Assembly (NCBI GenBank): GCA_023387815.1 | Contig: JAEWHK010000037.1 | Span: 45,258 to 109,257, forward strand | Direction: 5' to 3' | From: Pseudomonadota bacterium | Lineage (GTDB): Bacteria; Pseudomonadota; Gammaproteobacteria; Burkholderiales; Burkholderiaceae_B | Length of the DNA: 64,000 bases | In this document: positions 34,020 to 42,302 of the stretch, piece after piece | How the letters are laid out: each line of letters opens with the position of its first letter | How positions within the stretch are numbered: position 1 is the stretch's first letter | The notes under the pieces: generated by a model | Seen by the model: only the letters and a program-made list of their open reading frames with translations | Databases searched by the model: none | What the model was told of the DNA's origin: nothing | Made by a program: the position numbers and the translations under genes

Positions 34020-35294
34020 GTGACTGAACTCATTCCTGCGCGCCGCTTCGACCGATTTTTCGAACAGCTCCTGTTCTCCCGGGTGTTTTCGATTCTTATC
34101 GGCTGGTGTCTTTGCGTGGCATTGCCCTATGTGCTGATGTGGGGTCCCGCTGCGTTATGGGCTCCCGACAGGGGCCAGATGACCGCTGCAGGCGTCACAA
34201 CACTGGCTCTGCTCCTGTCAAATGTCGCCGTCTATCGGCTTCTCACCCGCTACCCGGGTGGCCGGAACGCTGCTTTTGTGGCTCCGCAAGTGCTGGCCAT
34301 CTATCTGACCCTGTCATTGATTGTTCTGCTTTTCAGGCTCGACGTATCCCGCTTTCTGCTGTTTGCCAGCGGTCTGATCGCATTGTTCTGGCTGCATATT
34401 GAATTCATGGTTCTGCAACGACTCAAGATGGTCAAGCTTGCCATCATTGATATGGGACGTGCTATCGAACTCACCAATATCACCTACATCGACACCCGTA
34501 TCCTGAAGAAACCTGATCTTCAGGAAATCCGATACGATGGCGTCGTGGCTGATTTCGACGCCATTGATGGAACCTGGGAACGATTCCTGACGCGTTGCGT
34601 GCTCAGAGGAATCGCGGTCTACAATGCCAAGCACTTGCTGGAGTCTCTCACCGGCCGCGTATCCATCCGCAAAATGTCTGAGAACGACATTGGTTCTTTG
34701 CTGCCCAGCCGCAATTATGAACGGCTCAAGTTCCTGTTTGATGTCGTGATTGTTCTGCTCACACTGCCCGCAGTGCTTATCATCTGTATCATTACCGCAG
34801 TCTGTATCCGGCTGGATAGTTCCGGCCCCATTCTGTATACGCAAACCCGCATCGGTCGTGGAAATCGGCCTTTCACGGTATATAAATTTCGCAGCATGTG
34901 CTGGGCCGAAAACCAGGACGAGGCATTCGCAGAGGAAGAAGATGGCAGGATAACCCGGGTCGGGCGCATTATCCGGAAGCTTCGCATTGATGAACTTCCA
35001 CAGTACATCAACGTCATCAGGGGTGAAATGAGCCTGATTGGACCGCGTCCCGAACAGCCCAGCTTTGTCGAGGAGTTCGACGAACTCATCCCTTTCTATA
35101 GCTACCGCCATGTTCTGAAACCCGGCATTACCGGCTGGGCCCAGGTGCGATCCGGCTACGCTGCGGATGTCGATGAAACACAAATCAAGATAGAACACGA
35201 TTTTTATTACATCAAGAATGCATCGTTTGCACTGGATATTTATATTATTTTTCTGACGATAAAAACAGTCTGTACCGGTTTCGGCGCTCGCTGA
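34020..35294 (+). CDS. Initiating undecaprenyl-phosphate sugar transferase (polyprenyl phosphoglycosyltransferase)
   Basis: 424-residue bacterial sugar transferase that moves a sugar phosphate onto undecaprenyl phosphate and so starts a polysaccharide repeat. Four N-terminal membrane segments (about 25-135), a middle cytoplasmic domain (about 135-235, without a clear NAD-binding motif), then the membrane-inserted catalytic domain: a hydrophobic hairpin near 240-260, GPILYTQTRIGRGNRPFTVYKFRSM, LRIDELPQYINVIRGEMSLIGPRPEQP and KPGITGWAQV. The start is GTG at 34020. It lies at the head of the plus-strand polysaccharide cluster. The sugar (glucose, galactose or another) cannot be told from sequence; galE nearby makes hexose likely. 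Confidence 0.93.
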   Translation: MTELIPARRFDRFFEQLLFSRVFSILIGWCLCVALPYVLMWGPAALWAPDRGQMTAAGVTTLALLLSNVAVYRLLTRYPGGRNAAFVAPQVLAIYLTLSLIVLLFRLDVSRFLLFASGLIALFWLHIEFMVLQRLKMVKLAIIDMGRAIELTNITYIDTRILKKPDLQEIRYDGVVADFDAIDGTWERFLTRCVLRGIAVYNAKHLLESLTGRVSIRKMSENDIGSLLPSRNYERLKFLFDVVIVLLTLPAVLIICIITAVCIRLDSSGPILYTQTRIGRGNRPFTVYKFRSMCWAENQDEAFAEEEDGRITRVGRIIRKLRIDELPQYINVIRGEMSLIGPRPEQPSFVEEFDELIPFYSYRHVLKPGITGWAQVRSGYAADVDETQIKIEHDFYYIKNASFALDIYIIFLTIKTVCTGFGAR

Positions 35295-35387
35295 CGGGCT
35301 GCGCAGCCGCAAACTGCAGTATTATTTCAAAGTGTCATTTTCCGGTTGAGTATTGCAAATGCCATTTAAGTCCGGCACTGTCAGACA

Positions 35388-36887
35388 ATGAGAACAGATC
35401 TATCCGTTATTCTCAATCTGCACAATGAAACCGAGTTTCTCAAACGTACCTTCGCTTCCTTGCGACAGGCTGCCGCGTATGCGAGCGCGCAGGGTATAAC
35501 GATCGAACTTGTCGTGGTTCTGGATAATTCGCCGGCAGCCGCGCGCGACTGGGTGCAGTCTTATCCTTATGTAGAATACGCTAAATTTCAAATCGTTGAA
35601 GTGGATAATCGTTCGCTGGGGTTGTCGCGTAATGCCGGAATCAGTGCAGCAAGCGGTGACTATATTGCAACTGCAGATGCAGATGATCTGGTGTCGTATA
35701 ACTTTTTCAGCGCGTTGTACGATACGGCAAGAGCAGAGGGACCCGATTCCATTGTTTGCGCTCAGCACGCCTGCTCCTTTGGCGACGCATCTTATTGGCG
35801 GGTCTATTCCGGAAGTGATGTCATCAGCCCCATCGCACTTTTTGGTGGCAACCCATTTGCATCACGAATATTGGCGCACCGTTCGGTCTTTGAAAAGATA
35901 CCTTATCAGGACTCACCCAACGAAGTCAGTGCGTTTGAGGACTGGCATTTCAATTGTGAGGCGATTGCCAGCGGGTACCGCTACTGCATAGCACCAGACG
36001 CCATTCTGTTTTATCGCCAGCGTGCCGACAGTATCATGGGTCGGTCGCGAAATTACATCATGCGTTATTCGCGTCTGTTCAGTCTGAATCTGTACGAGAA
36101 GTATTGTGACGCAGCGAATCATAATATTGCGCAGACGACAAATTCTGATTCTGCCGGCCTGCCGGGTGTTCGCGATCTGCTCAGTTCTGCGCTTGTTACC
36201 GAATTGGTTCTCGCCGCGGGAGAAATTGATCCGGCCATCAATCTTGAGCGGATCGCCACGGCACCCGTCGGATATGCCAGAACCACAACAATCTCGCCGG
36301 GCTGCGCATACTATGAATGCGTTCAGCACATTCATGACAAAGTATTCACGGATGTGTTCGTCATGTCTTACGATGGCGTCAACCTTGCGGGGCAGAAACT
36401 GCTTGCCATTGCGCGCAGACAAATCGCGGACGATCCGCAACGAAGAATTCTACTGATACAAGGCATGCAGAATTTGCCGGACGCGGAAATATTGCAGTCC
36501 GATCAGATCACAGTTGTGAATCTGTACGAGACATGTCAGAAATGGCACGAGGCACAGGATGACCTTCTTGCCTTGAGACTGATACAGACGGTGGGCAAGC
36601 ATGCCACGCTGCATCTGGATGCGGGTTCATTGACATTCAGAGTTTTCAGGCAGTTCAGCGCTGCGTTGGAGAACGGCTCCCGCTTTTACTACTTCAGACA
36701 GCTATTGACTGAAGTGGATACGCTGTCAGATTCGGACGCGTTCAATTTCCTGTCTGAATGCTCTGGTTGCATTGAGTCCATATTGGTGGATAATCCAAAG
36801 GCAATTGAATTTCTTGATGCTCGCCTTCAACTGCATGCGGGTCAACGCATTGAGCTCATGCCAGACGTGATAGAGTTTAGCGCATGA
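35388..36887 (+). CDS. GT2-family glycosyltransferase with a long C-terminal domain
   Basis: 499 residues. The first 230 are a GT-A family 2 domain: LSVILNLHNETEFLKRT, NRSLGLSRNAGISAASGDYIATADADD with the DxD near residues 96-99, and FEDWHFNCEAIASGY as acceptor/catalytic region. The remaining 260 residues match no family known to me; they contain IHDKVFTDVFVMSYDGVNLAGQKLLA and ILLIQGMQNLPD, which suggest an alpha/beta fold. The next gene encodes a pyruvyltransferase, 96 bases downstream, so the two may act on the same glycan end. Cytoplasmic, no membrane segments. Confidence 0.8.
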   Translation: MRTDLSVILNLHNETEFLKRTFASLRQAAAYASAQGITIELVVVLDNSPAAARDWVQSYPYVEYAKFQIVEVDNRSLGLSRNAGISAASGDYIATADADDLVSYNFFSALYDTARAEGPDSIVCAQHACSFGDASYWRVYSGSDVISPIALFGGNPFASRILAHRSVFEKIPYQDSPNEVSAFEDWHFNCEAIASGYRYCIAPDAILFYRQRADSIMGRSRNYIMRYSRLFSLNLYEKYCDAANHNIAQTTNSDSAGLPGVRDLLSSALVTELVLAAGEIDPAINLERIATAPVGYARTTTISPGCAYYECVQHIHDKVFTDVFVMSYDGVNLAGQKLLAIARRQIADDPQRRILLIQGMQNLPDAEILQSDQITVVNLYETCQKWHEAQDDLLALRLIQTVGKHATLHLDAGSLTFRVFRQFSAALENGSRFYYFRQLLTEVDTLSDSDAFNFLSECSGCIESILVDNPKAIEFLDARLQLHAGQRIELMPDVIEFSA

Positions 36888-36983
36888 TGGCTCGTCTGCT
36901 ATCTGGAATACCACGTCTTGCGTTCCCTGGCAAAGATAGAGGGAGCGCGCCTGGAGTCACACTACTTTTACGAGCATACGATC

Positions 36984-38288
36984 ATGTCTGATCCCGAAAA
37001 CGCCCTCACAATAGCTGCTGCCTTGCGTAACGACATCCTGTCGAATGCACAGTTGAAGTCGCAGTTACTGACATTCGCAGATCACGATGCCGTGTATATC
37101 CCTTGTGCAGGTAATTTGGGCGATGGACTGATTGGCATGGGAACGCTTGATCTGTTCCGGGCTTTCGGAGTGAATCCTCGCGTCCACGATTCCCTGAAAC
37201 AGGGAGTTCTGCCTCCGTCCGGGTATGCGATTCTTGGTGGTGGAGGAGGGTGGTTCGACGGACTCTGGGGGCATTATGCAGAGGTTTTGCAAACGTTTCT
37301 TGAGCAGGGCGGTCAGGTCCTTATTCTGCCCAGCACCGTGCAGGGCTTCCAGGATTTTTTCGAAAAATATGCCCGGCAGATTACGATCTTTGCGCGAGAG
37401 CGGAACACGTTTGACAGGCTCGTAAAGTATAGAGGCTTGGAATCAAGAGTCCATCTGACGCATGATCTTGCCTTTGTTGCTGACTTGAGTGTCTTTGAGG
37501 AGGATATCGACAAGGCCAGGCTGAATAGCCGCGAGGGCACCCTGAACATTTTTCGGGAAGATGAAGAGTCAAGTACGACAGGGCATAGGAAACACAATTA
37601 TGATTTGTCGTTGTTGTGGAACGCGATTGCATGGCACGATACGCAAGAGTGCATACGTAAGTTGCGGCCGGTAGTACAGCTGCTGGTGCAAAAACAGGTC
37701 GTGCACACAGATCGATTGCACATGAGCATACTGGCGACCATTCTTGGCTGCGATGTGTTCATGTATCCAAGTCGCTACTTCAAGAATCAGGCCGTTTTCG
37801 ATTATTCGCTCTCGTCGTTTCCTAATTTGCGGTTCTCCCACGATCCCGGCGCAGACATTACCACGTCATTGCCCGCCTCAGCACCGCCGCACGCATCTGA
37901 TGACGTCGACGTTCTGAGAAAAAAACTGGTCGATTATGAACAGGCGTATCACACTATCAATGATGAATTGCAACTGACGCGGGACCGTAATGTGGAGTAT
38001 TCGCGTCACATGGACGAGCTGCGTAACGCAAGTCCGCATGATGACGAGCTATTGCAGCTGCAATGTCAGATTTCTGCACTTACTGATAAGCTGGAAATGA
38101 CGCAAGCGGAATTTGAGCGATATAAGGCAGAAGCCCAGCAGCATGAGCAGATGCTGCAGCAAGAGCAGACCGCGTTTGTTCAATCACGAGGCTACCGAGT
38201 CTGGAATAGTTATAACCGGTTATATCGAATGCCTGTGGTCGGACCGGTATTGACCGGGTTGCGCAATCTTGTCAAAAAGCTCAGGTAA
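36984..38288 (+). CDS. Polysaccharide pyruvyltransferase with C-terminal coiled coil
   Basis: 434 residues. Residues about 35-285 are a pyruvyltransferase domain: AGNLGDGLIGMGTLDLFR, ILGGGGGWFDGLWG, LPSTVQGF, FARERNTFDRL, and HTDRLHMSILATILG carrying the conserved DRLH. It would transfer pyruvate from phosphoenolpyruvate to a sugar as a ketal. Residues about 307-398 are highly charged with heptad leucines and read as a coiled coil. The last 34 (SRGYRVWNSYNRLYR, then GLRNLVKKLR) are basic and amphipathic, suited to membrane contact. A TTG at 36918 would add 22 residues, without a visible ribosome-binding site. The layout recalls WbdD-like chain terminators, in which a coiled coil sets chain length. 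Confidence 0.8.
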   Translation: MSDPENALTIAAALRNDILSNAQLKSQLLTFADHDAVYIPCAGNLGDGLIGMGTLDLFRAFGVNPRVHDSLKQGVLPPSGYAILGGGGGWFDGLWGHYAEVLQTFLEQGGQVLILPSTVQGFQDFFEKYARQITIFARERNTFDRLVKYRGLESRVHLTHDLAFVADLSVFEEDIDKARLNSREGTLNIFREDEESSTTGHRKHNYDLSLLWNAIAWHDTQECIRKLRPVVQLLVQKQVVHTDRLHMSILATILGCDVFMYPSRYFKNQAVFDYSLSSFPNLRFSHDPGADITTSLPASAPPHASDDVDVLRKKLVDYEQAYHTINDELQLTRDRNVEYSRHMDELRNASPHDDELLQLQCQISALTDKLEMTQAEFERYKAEAQQHEQMLQQEQTAFVQSRGYRVWNSYNRLYRMPVVGPVLTGLRNLVKKLR

Positions 38289-38335
38289 ACGGAATCTGGA
38301 AAAAGGTAGTTATTAACCGTTGCTGATAACGGGTG

Positions 38336-39169
38336 CTAAGTACGGTTGTGACTTCTTAAGAATTTCCGGTATATGAAGGCGCGTATCCCGTTTGGCAACA
38401 CCCTTACCGGAACCCGGGTTATGACGTTTGTGAGAAACTGCGAGAGGTTTAGAAAGCCGCTCTTGTAGAAGCGGTATTGAAAGCCTATTTCATTTCGGGC
38501 ATAGGTCAGGCCGCCACGCCGTTCAAACATGGGATTTCCCGCACGAGCGTAAACGAGCACAGAAGAAAGATTTGCCACAACGCAGTTGTTCATCAGCATC
38601 CGAATCCACAGCCCGTAGTCTTCGTATAACAGATCATCCTGATAACTGCCCGCTTTAATCACATCTGACTTTCTGAACATTGCCGTCATGTGATTGATCG
38701 GATTGCGTTTCTTTGCAAACCGACAGATGTCGTCAAACTTGAGCGGAACATTGCGACTGGCGTAAACCTGGTTCGGTGTGGATTCGAACTCCAGTATCTG
38801 CCCCCCCAGCAGGCTGGTTTCGGGATGCCCGGCAATATAGTCCAGTTGTTGTTGGAAACGGTCGGGGCAACAAATATCATCGCTGTCAAATCGCGCAACC
38901 CACTCCTCGCGGCAGCTCTGCAGACCCGCATTCAGTGCTGGTCCCAACCCCTGGTTGAAGGGAAGCGCAACGATTTCCATTGGCAGCTGCGATGAGAAGG
39001 ACTGCAATACATTATCAAGCTGCACAGGAACTGGGCCGTCTTTGACGACGACGACCTGGCTTGGCTGAACCGAGTTGGCAACCACACTGTCCAGCGCTGC
39101 TCGTAGAAAATCGGCATTGTCATTTTTATATATCGCCATGAGCAGTGCGAAGGAAATGTCGTTTTTCAT
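38336..39169 (-). CDS. GT2-family glycosyltransferase (amylovoran/AmsE-like)
   Basis: 277-residue GT-A family 2 enzyme. FALLMAIYKNDNADFLRAALDS opens the nucleotide-binding half, QVVVVKDGPVP follows, and EEWVARFDSDDICCPDRF carries the DxDD metal site (about residues 95-98). The second half has ILEFESTPNQVYASRNVPL and RNPINHMTAMFRKSDV. It resembles transferases such as AmsE of exopolysaccharide clusters; the sugar is unknown. It is the only gene of this block on the minus strand, ending 47 bases from the convergent pyruvyltransferase gene and divergent from the gtrB-like gene. Confidence 0.88.
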   Translation of the reverse strand: MKNDISFALLMAIYKNDNADFLRAALDSVVANSVQPSQVVVVKDGPVPVQLDNVLQSFSSQLPMEIVALPFNQGLGPALNAGLQSCREEWVARFDSDDICCPDRFQQQLDYIAGHPETSLLGGQILEFESTPNQVYASRNVPLKFDDICRFAKKRNPINHMTAMFRKSDVIKAGSYQDDLLYEDYGLWIRMLMNNCVVANLSSVLVYARAGNPMFERRGGLTYARNEIGFQYRFYKSGFLNLSQFLTNVITRVPVRVLPNGIRAFIYRKFLRSHNRT

Positions 39170-39313
39170 CGAATATGTAATATTTTGGTCGTGTAATTGC
39201 GCGCAAATAGGACACTTTCCAGTCAGGAGATGTTACCATTTTGAAAAAAATGGAAGACATTTTTTGCAAGCCCGATCTAGAAAATCACAGACTTCCACCA
39301 AGGTAAACAGCGC

Positions 39314-40270
39314 GTGAACATTTCCAATGAGCAAACTCCCCCACGGGTCGCCGTTATTGTACCGTGTTACAACGAGGCAGCAGCGATTGGCACCGTAATC
39401 CGGGATTTCACAGCCGCTTTACCCGAAGCCGACATTTACATCTTTGATAACAATTCTAAAGACAACACATCTGAGGTTGCTCTGGCTGCCGGTGCACAGG
39501 TATTTCATGTAAGTAAAAAAGGGAAGGGCAACGTCGTCCGGCGCATGTTTGCGGACGTCGAGGCTGATGTGTACATCATGGTTGACGGTGATGCCACCTA
39601 CCACGCTCCATCAGCACCCGCCATGGTTGAAAAACTGCTGAACGAGAACCTGGATATGCTGGTGGGGTGTCGTGTAGACGAAGGTGCGAAAGAGAATTAT
39701 CGTCGCGGCCACCGTTTTGGTAATCGTATGCTGACCGGGTCCGTTATGCAGATATTCGGAGGTCAGTTTACCGATATGCTTTCGGGCTATCGTGTTTTCT
39801 CTCGTCGTTTTGCCAAGTCATTTCCAAGTTTGTCCTCCGGTTTTGAAATTGAGACCGAGCTGACAGTGCACGCGCTCGAAAACTCCATGCCCTACGGAGA
39901 AATGAGCACGCCTTACGGCGCGCGCCCGGAAGGGTCTGAAAGCAAGCTGTCTACTTACAAAGATGGCATGCGCATTGCCCGGACCATTGGTCGTCTCTAT
40001 ATGTTCGAGCGCCCACTGGCTTGTCTGTCGATTCTGGCAGGCCTGTTTGCCCTGATCGCAGTGATTCTCACGATCCCGCTATTTCTTACCTGGCTCGAAA
40101 CCGGTCTGGTCCCGCGCCTGCCGACAGCGGTCGCTGCAACAGGGTTGTCCATATTTGCAATGCAGCTCTTTGTGGCCGGGATTATTCTGGATTCCATTGG
40201 TAAAAGTCGACGGGAAATGCGCCGGTTTGCCTATCTGGCCATACCCCTGGTCTCCAGATCGCGCGAATGA
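39314..40270 (+). CDS. gtrB: GtrB-type polyprenyl-phosphate glycosyltransferase
   Basis: 318-residue GT2 enzyme of the DPM1/GtrB type, which loads a sugar onto polyprenyl phosphate at the cytoplasmic face. Seen: VAVIVPCYNEAAAIGTVI, IYIFDNNSKDNTSEVA, YIMVDGDATYHAPSAP with the DxD, and RVFSRRFAKSFPSLSSGFEIETELTVHA. Two C-terminal membrane helices (about 236-300) anchor it. Start GTG 39314 with AAGG upstream. Its stop overlaps the gtrA-like start by 4 bases, and the third gene overlaps again, a full Gtr-type glycosylation module. Confidence 0.88.
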   Translation: MNISNEQTPPRVAVIVPCYNEAAAIGTVIRDFTAALPEADIYIFDNNSKDNTSEVALAAGAQVFHVSKKGKGNVVRRMFADVEADVYIMVDGDATYHAPSAPAMVEKLLNENLDMLVGCRVDEGAKENYRRGHRFGNRMLTGSVMQIFGGQFTDMLSGYRVFSRRFAKSFPSLSSGFEIETELTVHALENSMPYGEMSTPYGARPEGSESKLSTYKDGMRIARTIGRLYMFERPLACLSILAGLFALIAVILTIPLFLTWLETGLVPRLPTAVAATGLSIFAMQLFVAGIILDSIGKSRREMRRFAYLAIPLVSRSRE

Positions 40271-40665
40271 AGCTTTTCAGACAGATGCTGATGTTTGGCC
40301 TGGTCGGCACAGCAGGATTTATTACCGACACGGCCGTTCTGTATCTGTTCAAGGATAGCGTGGGAAATTACTGGGGCAGGGCAATCTCTTTCCCATGCGC
40401 TGTGTTTGTAACCTGGATATTGAATCGTAACTTCACATTCCGGGATAAAAGCTCCAACAAGCGTTCTGCGCAGGAGTTTGTGCACTATTTTGTCATGATG
40501 ATTGCCGGCGGCGCGGTCAACTATCTGACTTATGCGGCGCTGGTAGCCTGGTTTCCGGTTGTCAGCCAGCATCCGATAATAGGTGTAGCGGCAGGCAGCC
40601 TGACGGGCATGGTCGTCAACTATCTGCAGTTGCGCCTGATCATGTACAGGCATGAAAAGGTATGA
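40267..40665 (+). CDS. gtrA: GtrA-like lipid-sugar flippase
   Basis: 132-residue GtrA family protein with four membrane helices: QMLMFGLVGTAGFITDTAVLY, a second near ISFPCAVFVTWILNRNFTF (the typical N-R-x-F-T-F motif), a third near HYFVMMIAGGAVNYLTYAAL and a fourth. GtrA proteins are thought to flip polyprenyl-phosphate sugar made by GtrB to the periplasmic face. Overlaps both neighbours by 4 bases. Confidence 0.92.
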   Translation: MKLFRQMLMFGLVGTAGFITDTAVLYLFKDSVGNYWGRAISFPCAVFVTWILNRNFTFRDKSSNKRSAQEFVHYFVMMIAGGAVNYLTYAALVAWFPVVSQHPIIGVAAGSLTGMVVNYLQLRLIMYRHEKV

Positions 40666-41981
40666 ACATTGTGCGCACCCTGGTCAAGCCATTTCGAATA
40701 TGGGACCTGATACCTCTGGCGGGTTTCGCATTCTGCGCGTTTGCCTTTTATCCGGGCATCATGACGCCAGATACGCTGGATCAACTGACACAGGCCAATA
40801 CCCAGACATTCAATGACTGGCATCCGCCCATGATGGCATGGCTCTGGTCATTGCTCAATTCAGTGTTTCCTTCGACTTCCGGGTTTCTATTCCTGAATCT
40901 GTTCCTGTTATGGTTCGGCCTGTTTACCATTGAACGCAGTATAGATCATCGCTATTCTCCGGCGGTATATCTTCTTGGCATTATGCCATTTGTGATCAAT
41001 CTGTCCGGTATGGTCTGGAAAGACGTTGCCACAGCCTATCTCCTCATGTGGGCCGTGATCTTTATGTTCAGGAGCAAGACATACTGGAATCTGACGGGGT
41101 TTTCTCTCTGTATTTTTTTTGGAATCGGCGTTCGCTACAATTCGCTGTTTTCGTGTATCCCTCTGATTATTGGTTACTTCTGGCTCTGGAATTTGCAGCG
41201 TAACCGTAGCTGGGGCAAATTTCGGATCCTGGCAGTTTCGCTGGTGTTCTTTGCCGCTCAGCTGCTGTGCCTGAATGTTTTCACTTATCACTGGCTTAAG
41301 GCCGAAAGGTCCACGCCGCAGATCGTCATCATGGTTGACGACCTGACCTATATTTCAAATTACATTGGAAAATCGCTGGTCCCCGGAATCAATCTGGAAA
41401 CACTAGGTCGTAGCTCGCAGGTGTCAGTCAATGACAATGTCTTTCGATTCAATAAATTTCTGGACTACCGCGATGTCAAGGAAAGCTGGAAACACGCGGT
41501 ACGGGAATATCCTGTCATCTACCTGAAATTCCGCGCCAAGGTATTTCTGCGGTTCCTTGGAGTGTCGCTGACCCCGCCGTTTGATCTTACCGTTCCGAGC
41601 CTGGAATACTGGGTGGGCCATTCCTACCAAAGCGAACAGACCAATGACCTGCGTCTGGGCCTGGCCGAATACGTCGGTTATAGTGCAATGTTCCTGCCAT
41701 ACCTTTTCACCGGCCTGTTCTGGCTGTGCCTGGCGCTGACGGCCTTTTGCGTGAGTCTGGCACGCCCGTTCAGGTACAGGGCGGTCACGCTTGCATTGTC
41801 CTCATCTGCCGTCCTGAATCTGGCTTCCTATGTGCTGGTGGCAAACGCACCTTTCTTCCGCTACTACTACTGGAGTATTATTGCGACATCTCTGGCGGTT
41901 TTGCTTTTGGCATTGACCTATGACTGGCGCGGCCTCGGTCGGCCTCAGATCCAGGAATCGTTGTCAGAATCCGGTTCCTAA
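40662..41981 (+). CDS. Polytopic GT-C-like glycosyltransferase, third gene of the Gtr module
   Basis: 439-residue inner-membrane protein with about ten to twelve hydrophobic segments. The first periplasmic loop has an acidic and aromatic stretch (GIMTPDTLDQLTQANTQ, DWHPPMMAWLWS) resembling the catalytic loop of GT-C enzymes and of the DUF6020 type. In gtrA-gtrB-gtr(type) modules the third gene is the specific glycosyltransferase that takes the flipped polyprenyl sugar and adds it to O-antigen in the periplasm. Position, size and topology fit. The linkage formed cannot be predicted. Confidence 0.75.
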   Translation: MNIVRTLVKPFRIWDLIPLAGFAFCAFAFYPGIMTPDTLDQLTQANTQTFNDWHPPMMAWLWSLLNSVFPSTSGFLFLNLFLLWFGLFTIERSIDHRYSPAVYLLGIMPFVINLSGMVWKDVATAYLLMWAVIFMFRSKTYWNLTGFSLCIFFGIGVRYNSLFSCIPLIIGYFWLWNLQRNRSWGKFRILAVSLVFFAAQLLCLNVFTYHWLKAERSTPQIVIMVDDLTYISNYIGKSLVPGINLETLGRSSQVSVNDNVFRFNKFLDYRDVKESWKHAVREYPVIYLKFRAKVFLRFLGVSLTPPFDLTVPSLEYWVGHSYQSEQTNDLRLGLAEYVGYSAMFLPYLFTGLFWLCLALTAFCVSLARPFRYRAVTLALSSSAVLNLASYVLVANAPFFRYYYWSIIATSLAVLLLALTYDWRGLGRPQIQESLSESGS

Positions 41982-42072
41982 TGTGGGCCAATACATGTCG
42001 TTGTCTGGATTTCAACATTGAAACGCGCTGTAATCAGATCGGCGGTAACTTTGATATGAAACGTAAAGGTTT

Positions 42073-42101
42073 TTGGTCGTCTACGGGACATATTGTAAAA
42101 T
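42073..42101 (+). promoter_or_regulatory. Candidate sigma70 promoter of wzm-wzt
   Basis: TTGGTC (42073-42078), 17-base spacer, TAAAAT (42096-42101). Transcription would start near 42108 and give a leader of about 195 bases before wzm. Confidence 0.5.
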
Positions 42102-42261
42102 CCACCCCTGTTGTCGCTCCGGCAGAGGACAACCTGGCTGAAAATCACCGTTGTTCGCGTCCGTGACACAGGACTTGCTGATCGGGTATGGACAGCCAAA
42201 CTGGCGCCGGGCGTGAATAGATTAACAATAAACGCTGTGTGCCGCGGCATCTGACGCACGT

Positions 42262-42299
42262 CAGCTGGCGGTTCCTGACAGGACGGAGCTGCTTTTTTT
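42262..42299 (+). terminator. Terminator-like hairpin abutting the wzm start (possible attenuator)
   Basis: Outer stem CAGCT / AGCTG (42262-42266 with 42087+200, that is 42287-42291) and inner stem TCCT / AGGA (42273-42276 with 42280-42283), then C and seven T (42293-42299). The wzm ATG is at 42303. Placed like an attenuator: it would stop transcripts just before the exporter genes unless antiterminated. It could also terminate the upstream Gtr unit, with wzm read from elsewhere. Confidence 0.5.
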
Positions 42300-42302
42300 G
42301 GA

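Larger units (their letters stand above)
41982..42302 (+). other. Intergenic leader region upstream of the ABC exporter
   Basis: A 321-base gap between the Gtr module and wzm. It holds a sigma70-like promoter candidate (42073-42101), then about 160 bases of leader without a convincing open frame, and a terminator-like hairpin with seven T that ends only a few bases before the wzm start. An ops-like octamer (GGCGGTAA at 42041) lies upstream of the promoter candidate. Confidence 0.6.

Noticed and set aside
42041..42048. ops/JUMPstart-like element GGCGGTAA
   Set aside because: One mismatch to the ops core, and it lies upstream of the candidate promoter, so it would not be transcribed from it; the rest of JUMPstart is missing.
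41981..42166. 61-codon open frame in the wzm leader
   Set aside because: Overlaps the preceding stop, has no ribosome-binding site and no recognisable features.
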